Source: Candidatus Scybalocola faecavium (GTDB lineage: Bacteria > Bacillota > Clostridia > Lachnospirales > Lachnospiraceae). From it: a stretch of DNA of 64,000 nt. A program made the position numbers and the translations under genes. The stretch is taken from positions 62,001 to 126,000 of the forward strand of contig DVFP01000001.1 in NCBI GenBank assembly GCA_018713145.1, written 5' to 3'. The notes beneath the pieces are model-generated. The model ran no database searches, was not told the origin of the DNA, and worked only from the letters and a program-made list of their open reading frames with translations. Shown here in pieces: positions 7,926 through 16,781 of the stretch. Every line of letters begins with the position of its first letter. Position 1 is the stretch's first letter.

Positions 7926-9140
7926 CTAGATCACCTTTTTATCCACAAGCTCCTGAATCTCTTTCTCAGATAAGCCAAGCATATCCCCATAGATTTCCAA
8001 ATTATGCTCCCCAAGCCCTGGTGAACACTGGTAATCAATGTGAAGCTGGCTCATCCTTGGCGCAAAACCCGGAACCCGGATCTTCCCCCGCTGGGGATGC
8101 TCTACTTCCACTAACATACCTCTCTTTACATACTGGTCATCTTTCGTAATATCGTCTACATCTAAAAGGGCTCCTGCCGGTACATCCGCCTTGCTTAATA
8201 TATCCATGGCTTCCTGCTTTGTATGCTGTGCGCACCACGCTTTAATCGCTGTGTCGCATTTTTCCCGGTGAACATAGCGGCTATGGGGCGTAGCCATATC
8301 CGGATCCTCAAGAAGATCTTCCCGGCCGATAGCCTTGCACAAATTTGGCCAATGACGGCTTCCCGGCGCCCGGCTGCAGTAAATATGCACATAATCGTTG
8401 ATACCAAAGGGCTTGCAGGGATAAGTATCCGATGGGGCTACATCCTCCAGGGGCATACCATTTCCCACACGGCGGGGCGGCTTGCCTGTATTATAATATG
8501 GCTCCCAGCTGGCACGGGACAGACCGATAATAAAATCCTGCATCGCCAGGTCAATGCGCTGACCTTTTCCTTCCCGCTCCCGCTGGAGCAATGCTGCCGT
8601 GATCCCAAGAGCCATCTGTATCCCGGTTCCGGAATCTGCTACGGAAATTCCAGCCTTTACCGGCATTTCCGGGAATCCCGTAGCTGCCACAAGGCCGCCG
8701 GTGTGAGTGGCAATAGGATCAAAAGCCGGGTAATCTCTGTAAGGACTGTCCAGGGCAAAACCTTTAATGCTGGCATAAATAATCCTACCATTTATCGAAT
8801 GGCAAACCTCATAGGACAGTCCCAGCCGATCCATGCTTCCCGGCCCCATATTTTCCACTACCACATCACACTTTTCCACCAGCTTTTTTAAAAGCGCAAG
8901 CCCTTCCGGGGTTTTCGCATTACAGGTAATCGACTTTTTATTCATATTCATAATCAAAAAGCCGTAGGTATCTTTTCCCGGGTCATCTACGGAATATCGG
9001 CCCAGCTCCCCGGTTTTTGGCCGCTCCACTTTAATCACTTCCGCCCCGAGCCAGGCCAGTGTTTCAGTACACACTGTCCCGGACTCAAATTGGGTCATAT
9101 CCAGTACCTTATATCCACTTAACGGTCCTTTACATGCCAT
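7926..9140 (-). CDS. Class III (CaiB/BaiF-type) CoA transferase
   Basis: About 404 aa. Family hallmarks: LSGYKVLDMTQFESGTVCTETLAWLGAEVIKVERP at the start, DVVVENMGPGSMDRLG, and the catalytic aspartate at residue 169 in GISVADSGTG, the same numbered position as in formyl-CoA transferase. The start is taken at 9140, behind GGAGGGAGGAATTTT; a start at 9161 lacks a site. It moves CoA from an acyl-CoA donor to a carboxylic acid. Beside a 2-hydroxyacyl-CoA dehydratase it most probably makes the (R)-2-hydroxyacyl-CoA substrate, like FldA or HadA. The actual acid is unknown. Confidence 0.92.
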   Translation of the reverse strand: MACKGPLSGYKVLDMTQFESGTVCTETLAWLGAEVIKVERPKTGELGRYSVDDPGKDTYGFLIMNMNKKSITCNAKTPEGLALLKKLVEKCDVVVENMGPGSMDRLGLSYEVCHSINGRIIYASIKGFALDSPYRDYPAFDPIATHTGGLVAATGFPEMPVKAGISVADSGTGIQMALGITAALLQREREGKGQRIDLAMQDFIIGLSRASWEPYYNTGKPPRRVGNGMPLEDVAPSDTYPCKPFGINDYVHIYCSRAPGSRHWPNLCKAIGREDLLEDPDMATPHSRYVHREKCDTAIKAWCAQHTKQEAMDILSKADVPAGALLDVDDITKDDQYVKRGMLVEVEHPQRGKIRVPGFAPRMSQLHIDYQCSPGLGEHNLEIYGDMLGLSEKEIQELVDKKVI

Positions 9141-9206
9141 AAAATTCCTCCCTCCATACATTATTCACACATCAACAAACGCATTTACGATTCACTTTAC
9201 TACTAT

Positions 9207-10562
9207 CTATGGTTGCTCAATGGATTTAGCATACACCAAAGGTGCCACACGGTTTTCAATAAAATCCTCCACCACGCCTGTCATTGTCTCCCGGTTCCAT
9301 TTTCTTGCATCCACCGGGTCTGCCTTAAACAGCAGCACCGGGATTCCTGCATCTTCTAAAGTTTTCTTTACAAAATAGCTTCCTTCCACAGACTGCATAC
9401 AGTTTTCCGGAACCATATAAACCACCCCGTCAATCTGGTTCTGGATGGCTTGCTGCAAATACCACTGGCTGTTCCAGGGCGGCATATGCAAAAAATCCTC
9501 CATTCCAATATACCGGGCTGCCAGAGTACGGATCGGATCTTCTTCTACATGATTGCGTATGTAAGCATCCGCGCCCATGGCCAGATACATACTCCACATA
9601 AAAACTGCTCCGTATTTTTTTTCAAATCTTTGATAAAATTCAAAATCATGCCAGATTCCCCGGCCGATCCACATTAAACGGTACTTCTCATTAGGAACTG
9701 CCGCCACATGCCGGGCTGCCAGATCCTTGATCTCCTCATAAAGGGACCGGGCATGATCTGCCGCCCAACGGGTTCCTCTCTGCCACTGAGCCTGCATTAC
9801 CGCATTAATGGTATCCACGACCGTTACCGGCACAGGCCGGGTTGCCGCGATCAGATCTCTAGTCTTTTTGTACCAGCTTTCCTGCTCATTAATAAGATTC
9901 ATCACTTCAATGAGGCGGTTCGTGTCAAACATTCTTCCGGTTTCCATTTCAAGGAAACGGATCAGCTCATGAAGCTCTTCCACTGCAGAATCCAAACGGT
10001 CCTTATCATATAATTCTTCCCAGTGGTCTGCCGCCAGTTCAAACCACTTTAAAGGCACCTTTCTTGGTACGGTATTTTCCATGGCATAAAACTTTGCCCC
10101 GTAACGCCTGGCAAAAAGTTCAAAAATCTTCCCCTGGCAATCGCAGGTCAGCCGCGTAATGGCTAATGTCGGCGTTGGCAATCCGCCCCAGGGACCCATA
10201 GGCTTTCCTTCTTCATCTGTTTTATGATCATCCGGATCCAGACTTTCCGCAAATGCTGTGGCACAATAGCTGCACAGGTCATCTCTGTAGCCATGACTTT
10301 TAAGCAGGGCGTAATATTTTGAAGTCATACGTTTTGCACCGCAGATCGCTGCCCACCATTGATTAACAACAAAAGGAATATCCATAGCCCGCAAAAGCTC
10401 CATAGGCACATCGGCATTTAAGTATCCGAAAGGTTCGCCATTTTCCACTCTTTCTTTCAGCCCGAAAAACCATTTTTTTTGATAAGCGGAAGCTGCAGCC
10501 GTAGCGTTAAGCCGCTTTACCACCTTAGATTTTGAAGAGGATGCTGTTTTATTTAATTCCAT
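9207..10562 (-). CDS. 2-hydroxyacyl-CoA dehydratase subunit, cluster-binding cysteines present
   Basis: 451 aa of the BcrB/HgdB-FldB/C family (benzoyl-CoA reductase / 2-hydroxyacyl-CoA dehydratase D-component). Cysteines in the regions that bind the [4Fe-4S] cluster are seen at LCSYCATAFAES (97, 100), RLTCDCQGK (140, 142) and PENCMQS near residue 385. The C-terminal GIPVLLFKADPVDARKW is typical of the domain. The start is the ATG at 10562, 20 bp after the stop of the partner subunit and preceded by AGAAGGTGAT. The enzyme removes water from a 2-hydroxyacyl-CoA by a ketyl-radical route and needs an ATP-driven activator (HgdC/FldI), which is not encoded nearby. Confidence 0.88.
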   Translation of the reverse strand: MELNKTASSSKSKVVKRLNATAAASAYQKKWFFGLKERVENGEPFGYLNADVPMELLRAMDIPFVVNQWWAAICGAKRMTSKYYALLKSHGYRDDLCSYCATAFAESLDPDDHKTDEEGKPMGPWGGLPTPTLAITRLTCDCQGKIFELFARRYGAKFYAMENTVPRKVPLKWFELAADHWEELYDKDRLDSAVEELHELIRFLEMETGRMFDTNRLIEVMNLINEQESWYKKTRDLIAATRPVPVTVVDTINAVMQAQWQRGTRWAADHARSLYEEIKDLAARHVAAVPNEKYRLMWIGRGIWHDFEFYQRFEKKYGAVFMWSMYLAMGADAYIRNHVEEDPIRTLAARYIGMEDFLHMPPWNSQWYLQQAIQNQIDGVVYMVPENCMQSVEGSYFVKKTLEDAGIPVLLFKADPVDARKWNRETMTGVVEDFIENRVAPLVYAKSIEQP

Positions 10563-10581
10563 TCCATCACCTTCTCTCATA

Positions 10582-11763
10582 CTAAATCGGGACAACACTT
10601 TGCAAAGAGCTGCTCTGGGCATAAAAGCTATCCAAAGTTTTTTCCAAAGTATTCGTTTCTGTCAGCGGCCAGGGCATCTGACAAAAATGGGCAGTAGGGA
10701 TTCCTGCCCCTTCCAGACATTTTTTTTGCTCCGGATAATCCCAGCTGGCGGCCTCCTCATAAATATGATTATAAAAAATAACACCTTTTGCCCCGCTTTT
10801 CTTAACACTATCATAAAGAGCCTGAACTCTCTGGCTGACAAATGCCTTTTTGCTGGAAAATGTCCGAAGCATATACTCATCCGCAAGTGCCCGCACCGGC
10901 GGCAGGGACAGATTATAATCCCGGTCAAAAAAACGGCTTCCCCAGTCATGGTCCTCATCCACAATGACCAGCCCATCATTTTCAATAGTATCATATAAAG
11001 GCAGAAATTCCTGGACACTTCCTGTATAAAATACCTTTGTTCCCTCTGCCACAGGCCAGCTTTTCGCCATTTGAGCCACCTGGCGTACCAGGAAGGTGTG
11101 CTCCTGCCTATCCATAAAGAAAGCGCTTCCGGTAATCACCAGTGCTTCACAACCGGTAATCCTCGGGCATCCGGACTGTCTCAGTTCTTTTACAGATCTG
11201 AGGACTTCTTTGTTTTCATTGCATATCCTGCCAGCTTCCCGAATCATTTCGTCTGTAATGGCATGACCGCACCAGCCTTCCATTTCTTCAATAAAGCGGC
11301 TCATAAGCATTTCATCCCGCTCCTGATACATGCGGTTTCTCGTAAAAAGCCAGTCAATAAAAGAAAGCTTTGGAATAGGTAACTCAGGCTCCGTTCTTTT
11401 AAGCTCTCTTAAATATAAATACATGCGTATGATCACATCCGTACTGTTGGAAATAGCCAGCCCATCCATCCACGCGGCGGCTCTGCCATCCACAATCTGC
11501 GAAAATTTTTCCCGCATCATAGGATCAAAGGCATATTCCAAATACTTATCCGCCATAGCTATGGAACCATTGGGATCGGACCACATTCGCACTGGGATCA
11601 TTCCGGCAGCCATAATAACCTCTTCAGGAACATCATACCCGAGCAGTCCGATGATCTTTTTGCCGGATTTCTTTAAATTTTCTATGGCCTGCTCTCTGTG
11701 ATCATAAACATTTTTTAAAATCCTGAAAGGCTCACACTCCAGGGCGCATGAACGAATCCACAT
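10582..11763 (-). CDS. 2-hydroxyacyl-CoA dehydratase family subunit, apparently lacking the cluster cysteines
   Basis: 393 aa and clearly of the same family: GLLGYDVPEEVIMAAGMIPVRMW is the conserved entry motif, and KGVIFYNHIYEEAASWDYPEQKKCLEGAGIPTAH the C-terminal one. Where active subunits carry cluster ligands this one reads YAFDPMMREKF (77-87), SNSTDVI (105-111, 'S-x-S-T' in place of the usual Cys-Asp) and HIYEEAASWD. The three usual Cys positions therefore seem to be replaced. The start is ATG 11763, after AAAGGAAGTGGGGGAG; the earlier start at 11793 has no site. The pair may be a heterodimer with only one iron-sulfur subunit. The alignment is by eye and should be verified. Confidence 0.82.
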   Translation of the reverse strand: MWIRSCALECEPFRILKNVYDHREQAIENLKKSGKKIIGLLGYDVPEEVIMAAGMIPVRMWSDPNGSIAMADKYLEYAFDPMMREKFSQIVDGRAAAWMDGLAISNSTDVIIRMYLYLRELKRTEPELPIPKLSFIDWLFTRNRMYQERDEMLMSRFIEEMEGWCGHAITDEMIREAGRICNENKEVLRSVKELRQSGCPRITGCEALVITGSAFFMDRQEHTFLVRQVAQMAKSWPVAEGTKVFYTGSVQEFLPLYDTIENDGLVIVDEDHDWGSRFFDRDYNLSLPPVRALADEYMLRTFSSKKAFVSQRVQALYDSVKKSGAKGVIFYNHIYEEAASWDYPEQKKCLEGAGIPTAHFCQMPWPLTETNTLEKTLDSFYAQSSSLQSVVPI

Positions 11764-11840
11764 CTCCCCCACTTCCTTTCTTTTCCAATACATTTTATTA
11801 TTATTCAGGACGGCGCCTCTTCCTCCGCCGTCCTAAACTG

Positions 11841-12695
11841 CTACTCCATCTTCTTTTTAACAAATAAAAGGATCTCGTCTCTTACATCATCTGCCCACCG
11901 AGGATCAAAAGCTACTCCGTGATCGCCGCTTTGGTAAAAAATCGTTTTCGCGTCAGGTACGGCACAGGCTGAGCGGACCATTGCCTTCACAGACACAATA
12001 GCATCCTGGACTCCGGCGATCATCAGCATAGGCACTTTAATCGTTTTCAGTTTCTCTACCAGTTCCTCCTCTGTATGGATCCATGCAAAGGCGATCCGGG
12101 GACGCATCCGCATTTCCTCAGGGCTCATTTCCATCCAGTCGGCGACCCGTTCCTCATAGTGACGCCGTTCTTCTTCCAGCTTATCTGCCGGGATCTTGCT
12201 CCAGTCCGGCTCCCAGGACTTTGCGATCTGGACTTTCAGCTCCGGATCATCCGCCGCTTTAATAGTCTGCTCTCTGGCAAAGGAGGTCTGATTTTCATTC
12301 AGGTCGCCGTTAAGATAATGGGGGCCGCACACAATGGCCACAAAACCTTTCAGCACTTCCGGATGACGGTCTGCCAGATGCCAGCCCACACCGCTCCCAT
12401 GGGAAAGGCCCATATAAATGTATTTTTCAGCGCCTACATATTTTCCAAATTCATAAATGTCATCCGCCCATATATTGTACCACTCGGTCCCGTAATCTTG
12501 TGTAATATGCGTAGATTTCCAATGGCCCCGTAAGGTCACTGTATATAAATGATAGCCGTAATTTGCCATATAAAATGGCCACCGGTTCATATCCGGATGT
12601 TTAAAATCTCCTCCTGAAGCGGTAATGATCACCTTATCCCCGCTGCCAAATTCATCATAATACAAAGAAACCCCATTGACCTGTGCATACGCCAT
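11841..12695 (-). CDS. Alpha/beta-fold hydrolase
   Basis: 284 aa with the nucleophile elbow GLSHGSG (Ser near residue 98), an Asp in IAGVQDAIVSVK and a His in QSGDHGVAFD, which together form the expected catalytic triad. An oxyanion-type region ASGGDF is near the start, and residues 135-205 form a helical cap rich in Glu, Trp and Met (KSWEPDWSKIP..MEMSPEEMRMRP). No signal peptide, so it acts in the cytoplasm. It lies between the CapA-like gene and the dehydratase genes, so it probably opens an ester, lactone or C-C bond in the imported compound before activation to CoA (inferred). Confidence 0.85.
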   Translation of the reverse strand: MAYAQVNGVSLYYDEFGSGDKVIITASGGDFKHPDMNRWPFYMANYGYHLYTVTLRGHWKSTHITQDYGTEWYNIWADDIYEFGKYVGAEKYIYMGLSHGSGVGWHLADRHPEVLKGFVAIVCGPHYLNGDLNENQTSFAREQTIKAADDPELKVQIAKSWEPDWSKIPADKLEEERRHYEERVADWMEMSPEEMRMRPRIAFAWIHTEEELVEKLKTIKVPMLMIAGVQDAIVSVKAMVRSACAVPDAKTIFYQSGDHGVAFDPRWADDVRDEILLFVKKKME

Positions 12696-12709
12696 TTTTA
12701 TTTTCCCCC

Positions 12710-13864
12710 TTATTTTTCTTTAATAACAATCTCATTATCATCCCAGCAGTAGCAAACATTCAGTCCTGCCCCATCGGTAATTTTTACAAGATAATCAAAA
12801 ACTTCTTCTCCCCCGTCAGTACGGCCTACAACCCGGGTTACGCCGTCCTTTCCAACAATTGCCGGTATGCACCGTGTCTGGACAATGCGTCCATCTGCAA
12901 TCACACACTTTGCCAGTACCGTATATACCGCTTCCGGATGAAACGGATATGTGGGATAATCCGGATCCGGAATAAATCCAAAACGCTCAATCCTCTTTTT
13001 AGCCCAGTCTTCCGGATCAAACACCTCATTTTTCGCTGTATTTTTTCCTTTATAATAGTCCGCCCGAAGGGATGGCACCCAGGCGACTCCATTACCCAGG
13101 CCATGAAAGATGGTCTTACCCTTATAAATCTCAATCCCATGAAGAATGTGAGAATGGGAACCAAACACCACATCTGCTCCTGCTTCAATGGCTGCATAAG
13201 AAACAATGTACTCATAGTCCGCCAAAGCGATAGGTTTATGGACAATCCCTTTATGAAAATAAACCGCTACAATATCACACCTCTCTTTAAGTTCCCGTAT
13301 ATCCCGGCACATTCGTCTAAGTGATCCCAGTCTTGGAAAAGTATCTACATGCTCCGGAGGCCCTCCGGGATTGGCCACATCTTCCAAATCATAGCTGGTA
13401 ATAATGTCCACATAGGCGGCACCAGGTTTCTCATTAGATGCCCAGGTCGCTTTCGGCCCGGTACAATTATAGTTCAATACACCGATCCTGCATCCTTCTT
13501 TTTGGAAAAAAGCACCTTTCCGTGCCTGATCCAAATCCATCCCGGCGCCGGCATGTCGGATATGGTGTTCATCCAGCCAGTCTAAAGTATCCTCAATTCC
13601 TGCCTCCTTTGCATCATAAATATGATTGCCTGCCATGGTCACAATATCCATACATCCTGCCAAAGGCAAAAGCCGTTCCGGCTCCCGGCTCATTCCCTCA
13701 AAAACCTTCGCCCGTTTTGTATAAGGGACCTCAAGCTGTCCCAGGCGCACATCGGCATTTTTTAAAGTTTCCATGACCCCGCTCATATAAAATTCCGGAT
13801 CATCCCCAAGAATAATATCCCCTAAGGTTACCATCTGTATTGTTTTGCCTTCTCGTTTGTCCAC
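12710..13864 (-). CDS. CapA-family (PgsA-like) metallophosphoesterase-fold protein
   Basis: 384 aa. Motifs of the poly-gamma-glutamate CapA family: TLGDIILGDD, RLGQLEVP, VTMAGNHIYD, IRHAGAGMDLDQAR, VAVYFHKG, GADVVFGSHSHILHGIEIY and TIFHGLGNGVA. The His/Asp/Asn pattern is that of calcineurin-like metal centres. Unlike surface CapA proteins it has no signal peptide or membrane anchor. The start is GTG 13864 behind GGGGGGAAG; an ATG at 13834 is an alternative. Placed in a catabolic operon it is more likely an intracellular hydrolase than a capsule protein, but the reaction is unknown. Confidence 0.85.
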   Translation of the reverse strand: MDKREGKTIQMVTLGDIILGDDPEFYMSGVMETLKNADVRLGQLEVPYTKRAKVFEGMSREPERLLPLAGCMDIVTMAGNHIYDAKEAGIEDTLDWLDEHHIRHAGAGMDLDQARKGAFFQKEGCRIGVLNYNCTGPKATWASNEKPGAAYVDIITSYDLEDVANPGGPPEHVDTFPRLGSLRRMCRDIRELKERCDIVAVYFHKGIVHKPIALADYEYIVSYAAIEAGADVVFGSHSHILHGIEIYKGKTIFHGLGNGVAWVPSLRADYYKGKNTAKNEVFDPEDWAKKRIERFGFIPDPDYPTYPFHPEAVYTVLAKCVIADGRIVQTRCIPAIVGKDGVTRVVGRTDGGEEVFDYLVKITDGAGLNVCYCWDDNEIVIKEK

Positions 13865-13886
13865 ACATGCTTCCCCCCTTTTTTGC

Positions 13887-15908
13887 TCATTGGTCTATCC
13901 GTCCTGAGAGATTAAAACATGCCGTCCCATGTCCATGGGTGTCAAATTCTAATTCCGGCTTCCTAAGCCGGCACTTTTCCGTTGCATACTCGCATCGATC
14001 ACAAAAACAGCATCCTTTTGGACGGTTCATCACACTTGGTACCTCTCCTGGAAGCATTTTCCGCTCCCGCTCCATCTCTACAACCGGATCCGGTATAGGA
14101 ACTGCATTGAGCAGTGCTTGAGTATAAGGATGTCTGGCATGACCGTAAAGCTCTTCGCTGTCTGAAATCTCCACGATATTTCCAAGGTACATCACCGCTA
14201 CCCGATGGCTGATATGCTTTACCACCGAAAGATCATGGGCAATAAATAAGTAAGTTAGTTTCAGCTTCTTTTGAAGATCTTCCAAAAGATTAATAATCTG
14301 GGCCTGAATCGACACATCTAAAGCTGAAATCGGTTCGTCACATATAATAATATCCGGATTGGCTGCCAGGGCTCTTGCAATTCCCACACGCTGCCTTTGT
14401 CCTCCGGAAAATTCGTGGGCCACCCGGTTTTTTAATGACGGATCTAACCCTACAAGTTCAAAAAGCTCATCTACCCTTTTATCATAATCCTGTTTATTTT
14501 TTACCAGATGATGTACAAGCAAAGGTTCCCCTACCAGATCTTCCACCGGTTTTCTTGGATTTAAAGAACTGAATGGATCCTGGAAGATCATTTGTATGGT
14601 TTTCCTCTGAGTACGAAATTCTTTCTCCTTTAAGGGCAAAATTTCTTTTCCATTTAAAACAACACTTCCCTTTGTCCCGGTGATCAGTTTTAAAATCGCC
14701 TTAGCTGTTGTAGATTTGCCGCAGCCGGATTCCCCTACCAGTCCCAACGTCTCTCCCTGGCGGATACTAAAAGAAATATCATCAATGATCGTCAACTCTC
14801 CGGCATACCGGTTTAAAATTCCTTTGCGTATGGGATAGGATACTTTTAGATTTTTTACATCTAAAATAACGTCTCCCAGCTCCTTATTCATATCATCCGG
14901 ATCCTCGTTCAGTTCTGTCAGCCGAAACTGTTCTGTAATTTCCTTTACACGGCAGCAGGCTGAAAAGTGATCGTTTCCTAATGGATTTAACTCCTGCTTC
15001 TTATAGCATTGATCTTTTGTATAAGGACACCGTCCTGCAAACTGGCAGCCGGACTGGCGTTTTCCCGGACTCGGCGGCAATCCGTCAATAGGGACAAGCC
15101 TCCGGTTTTTATCATCCAGTCTTGGAACCGCCTTAAGCAGTCCCTGAGTATATGGATGGGACGGGGTTTTAAAAATGTCTACAGCTTTTCCCTTTTCCAC
15201 AATATTTCCCGCGTACATTACATAAATCCGCTGGGCATACCGGGCAACGATCCCCAGATTATGAGTGATCAAAACTAATGCTGTGTTATTTTTTTTCGCC
15301 AGGGATGTGAGCAGATCTAAGATCTGAGCCTGTGTGGTCACATCCAAAGCCGTTGTCGGCTCATCTGCAATGATCATTTTAGGGTTCGCCGCCAGAGCTA
15401 TGGCAATCATAATCCGCTGACGCATCCCTCCGGAAAACTGATGGGGATAGTCTGACAGACGGCTTTCCGGGTCAGGGATCCCTACCTGCTGCAGCAGCTG
15501 AGCTGCCCGCTGCCGCGCCTTTTTATGATCCAGCTTTAAATGAAGGACTATAGACTCCATAAGCTGAGCCCCAATGGTTTTTACCGGGTTCAGGGAGGTC
15601 ATTGGCTCCTGAAAGATCATTCCGATCTCACCGCCCCGGATTACCCGCATTTGGGGACTTCCGGCCTTATATTTCATCAGGTCTTCCCCTTCCAGCAAAA
15701 CCTGGCCTTTTTCAATCACTGCCGGAGGCACAGGCAAAAGCTGCAGGGCAGCAAGCTGGGTCACAGATTTTCCCGAGCCGCTTTCCCCTACAAAACACAC
15801 CACTTCTCCCGGATCCACATAAAAGGAAACTCCTTCCACTGCTATGGAATTTCCCGCATCGCCTTTAAAAGAAACATGCAGATCTTTTACTTCTAAATAA
15901 TGACTCAT
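13887..15908 (-). CDS. Fused dipeptide/oligopeptide-type ABC transporter ATPase (DppD-DppF)
   Basis: 673 aa containing two complete ATPases. The N-terminal one has GESGSGKSVTQ, FSGGMRQRIMIA and IIADEPTTALD; the C-terminal one has GESGCGKSTTAKA, FSGGQRQRVGIARAL and IICDEPISALD. Each ends with the oligopeptide-permease extension HPYTQ(G/A)LL.AVP plus a Cys-rich tail (GCQFAGRCP..QCYKK and GCCFCDRCEYATEKC) that in relatives may bind an iron-sulfur cluster. The two halves are separate genes in most bacteria but fused here. It drives import together with the two permeases and the lipoprotein upstream in the same operon. Confidence 0.95.
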   Translation of the reverse strand: MSHYLEVKDLHVSFKGDAGNSIAVEGVSFYVDPGEVVCFVGESGSGKSVTQLAALQLLPVPPAVIEKGQVLLEGEDLMKYKAGSPQMRVIRGGEIGMIFQEPMTSLNPVKTIGAQLMESIVLHLKLDHKKARQRAAQLLQQVGIPDPESRLSDYPHQFSGGMRQRIMIAIALAANPKMIIADEPTTALDVTTQAQILDLLTSLAKKNNTALVLITHNLGIVARYAQRIYVMYAGNIVEKGKAVDIFKTPSHPYTQGLLKAVPRLDDKNRRLVPIDGLPPSPGKRQSGCQFAGRCPYTKDQCYKKQELNPLGNDHFSACCRVKEITEQFRLTELNEDPDDMNKELGDVILDVKNLKVSYPIRKGILNRYAGELTIIDDISFSIRQGETLGLVGESGCGKSTTAKAILKLITGTKGSVVLNGKEILPLKEKEFRTQRKTIQMIFQDPFSSLNPRKPVEDLVGEPLLVHHLVKNKQDYDKRVDELFELVGLDPSLKNRVAHEFSGGQRQRVGIARALAANPDIIICDEPISALDVSIQAQIINLLEDLQKKLKLTYLFIAHDLSVVKHISHRVAVMYLGNIVEISDSEELYGHARHPYTQALLNAVPIPDPVVEMERERKMLPGEVPSVMNRPKGCCFCDRCEYATEKCRLRKPELEFDTHGHGTACFNLSGRIDQ

Positions 15909-15922
15909 CTTCTGTCCCCCCT

Positions 15923-16780
15923 TTACAAGCTGCCACGAAGCCGCGGATCCAGCACATCTCTTAATCCATCCCCCAGCACATTAAATCCGTACACCAGAAG
16001 GCAGACACATATGCCGGGAGCAATACCGTACACCGGATTGATCAAAAGTTTGGAACATCCGGCGCTGACCATAGCGCCCCAGGATGCTGTAGGTGGATTA
16101 ATACCCATGCCAAGGAAGCTTAAAGATGACTCCGCCAAAATCGTTGATCCTATATTTGAAGTTAAAAGGACAAGAATAGGCGAAAAGCAGTTTGGCAGAA
16201 TATGAGACAATAGTATTTTACTGTTTTTAGCGCCGACAACCCGCTCTGCCATAATATAATCCTGATTCTTAATAGATAACACCTGCCCGCTCATCATGCG
16301 GGTGTAGGTGGGAATGGTAGAAACCCCAAGGATAATCATCAGATTCAGTGTACTGTGGCCAAAAACCAGCCCCAGGGCCAAGGCAAGCATCAACGAAGGT
16401 AAAGACATCAGTACATCGATCATCCGGGAAATCACAATATTTACAATTCCTCCATAATAAGCAGAAATCAATCCAAGCAAAATACCAGCCGCGGCGGAAA
16501 TAAAAACAGAAACAACGCCAATCACTAAGGATGTCCGGGCACCATAAAAGATCCGCGTCAGTACATCCCTTCCTGCTTCATCCGTTCCAAGCCAATGTTT
16601 GGCTGACGGTGGTTTTAAAATAGATAAAAGATCCTGCTCATAAGGGTCATAGGGCGTCAGCACGGGAGCCAGGATAGCCGTCAGGATAAAAAACAGAACA
16701 AGAACTGCTGCAAAGATCACAAGCTTTCTTTTAAACAGCCGTCTGAAAAAAAGTCGCACCTTTGATTTCTTATCTTTCAT
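15923..16780 (-). CDS. Peptide/opine-type ABC transporter permease (DppC-like)
   Basis: About 285 aa. An N-terminal membrane helix follows a basic start (KKSKVRLFFRRLFKRKL), the periplasmic-side motif LGTDEAGRDVLTRIFYGARTSL is typical of DppC/OppC, and five further helices include the EAA loop region (YIMAERVVGAKNSKIL). Start taken at ATG 16780: dppB ends GTGGAGGGATGA and the ATG begins two bases later, so GGAGG inside the upstream gene is its ribosome-binding site. Partner of the permease at 16782-17729. Confidence 0.93.
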   Translation of the reverse strand: MKDKKSKVRLFFRRLFKRKLVIFAAVLVLFFILTAILAPVLTPYDPYEQDLLSILKPPSAKHWLGTDEAGRDVLTRIFYGARTSLVIGVVSVFISAAAGILLGLISAYYGGIVNIVISRMIDVLMSLPSLMLALALGLVFGHSTLNLMIILGVSTIPTYTRMMSGQVLSIKNQDYIMAERVVGAKNSKILLSHILPNCFSPILVLLTSNIGSTILAESSLSFLGMGINPPTASWGAMVSAGCSKLLINPVYGIAPGICVCLLVYGFNVLGDGLRDVLDPRLRGSL

Positions 16781-16781
16781 G

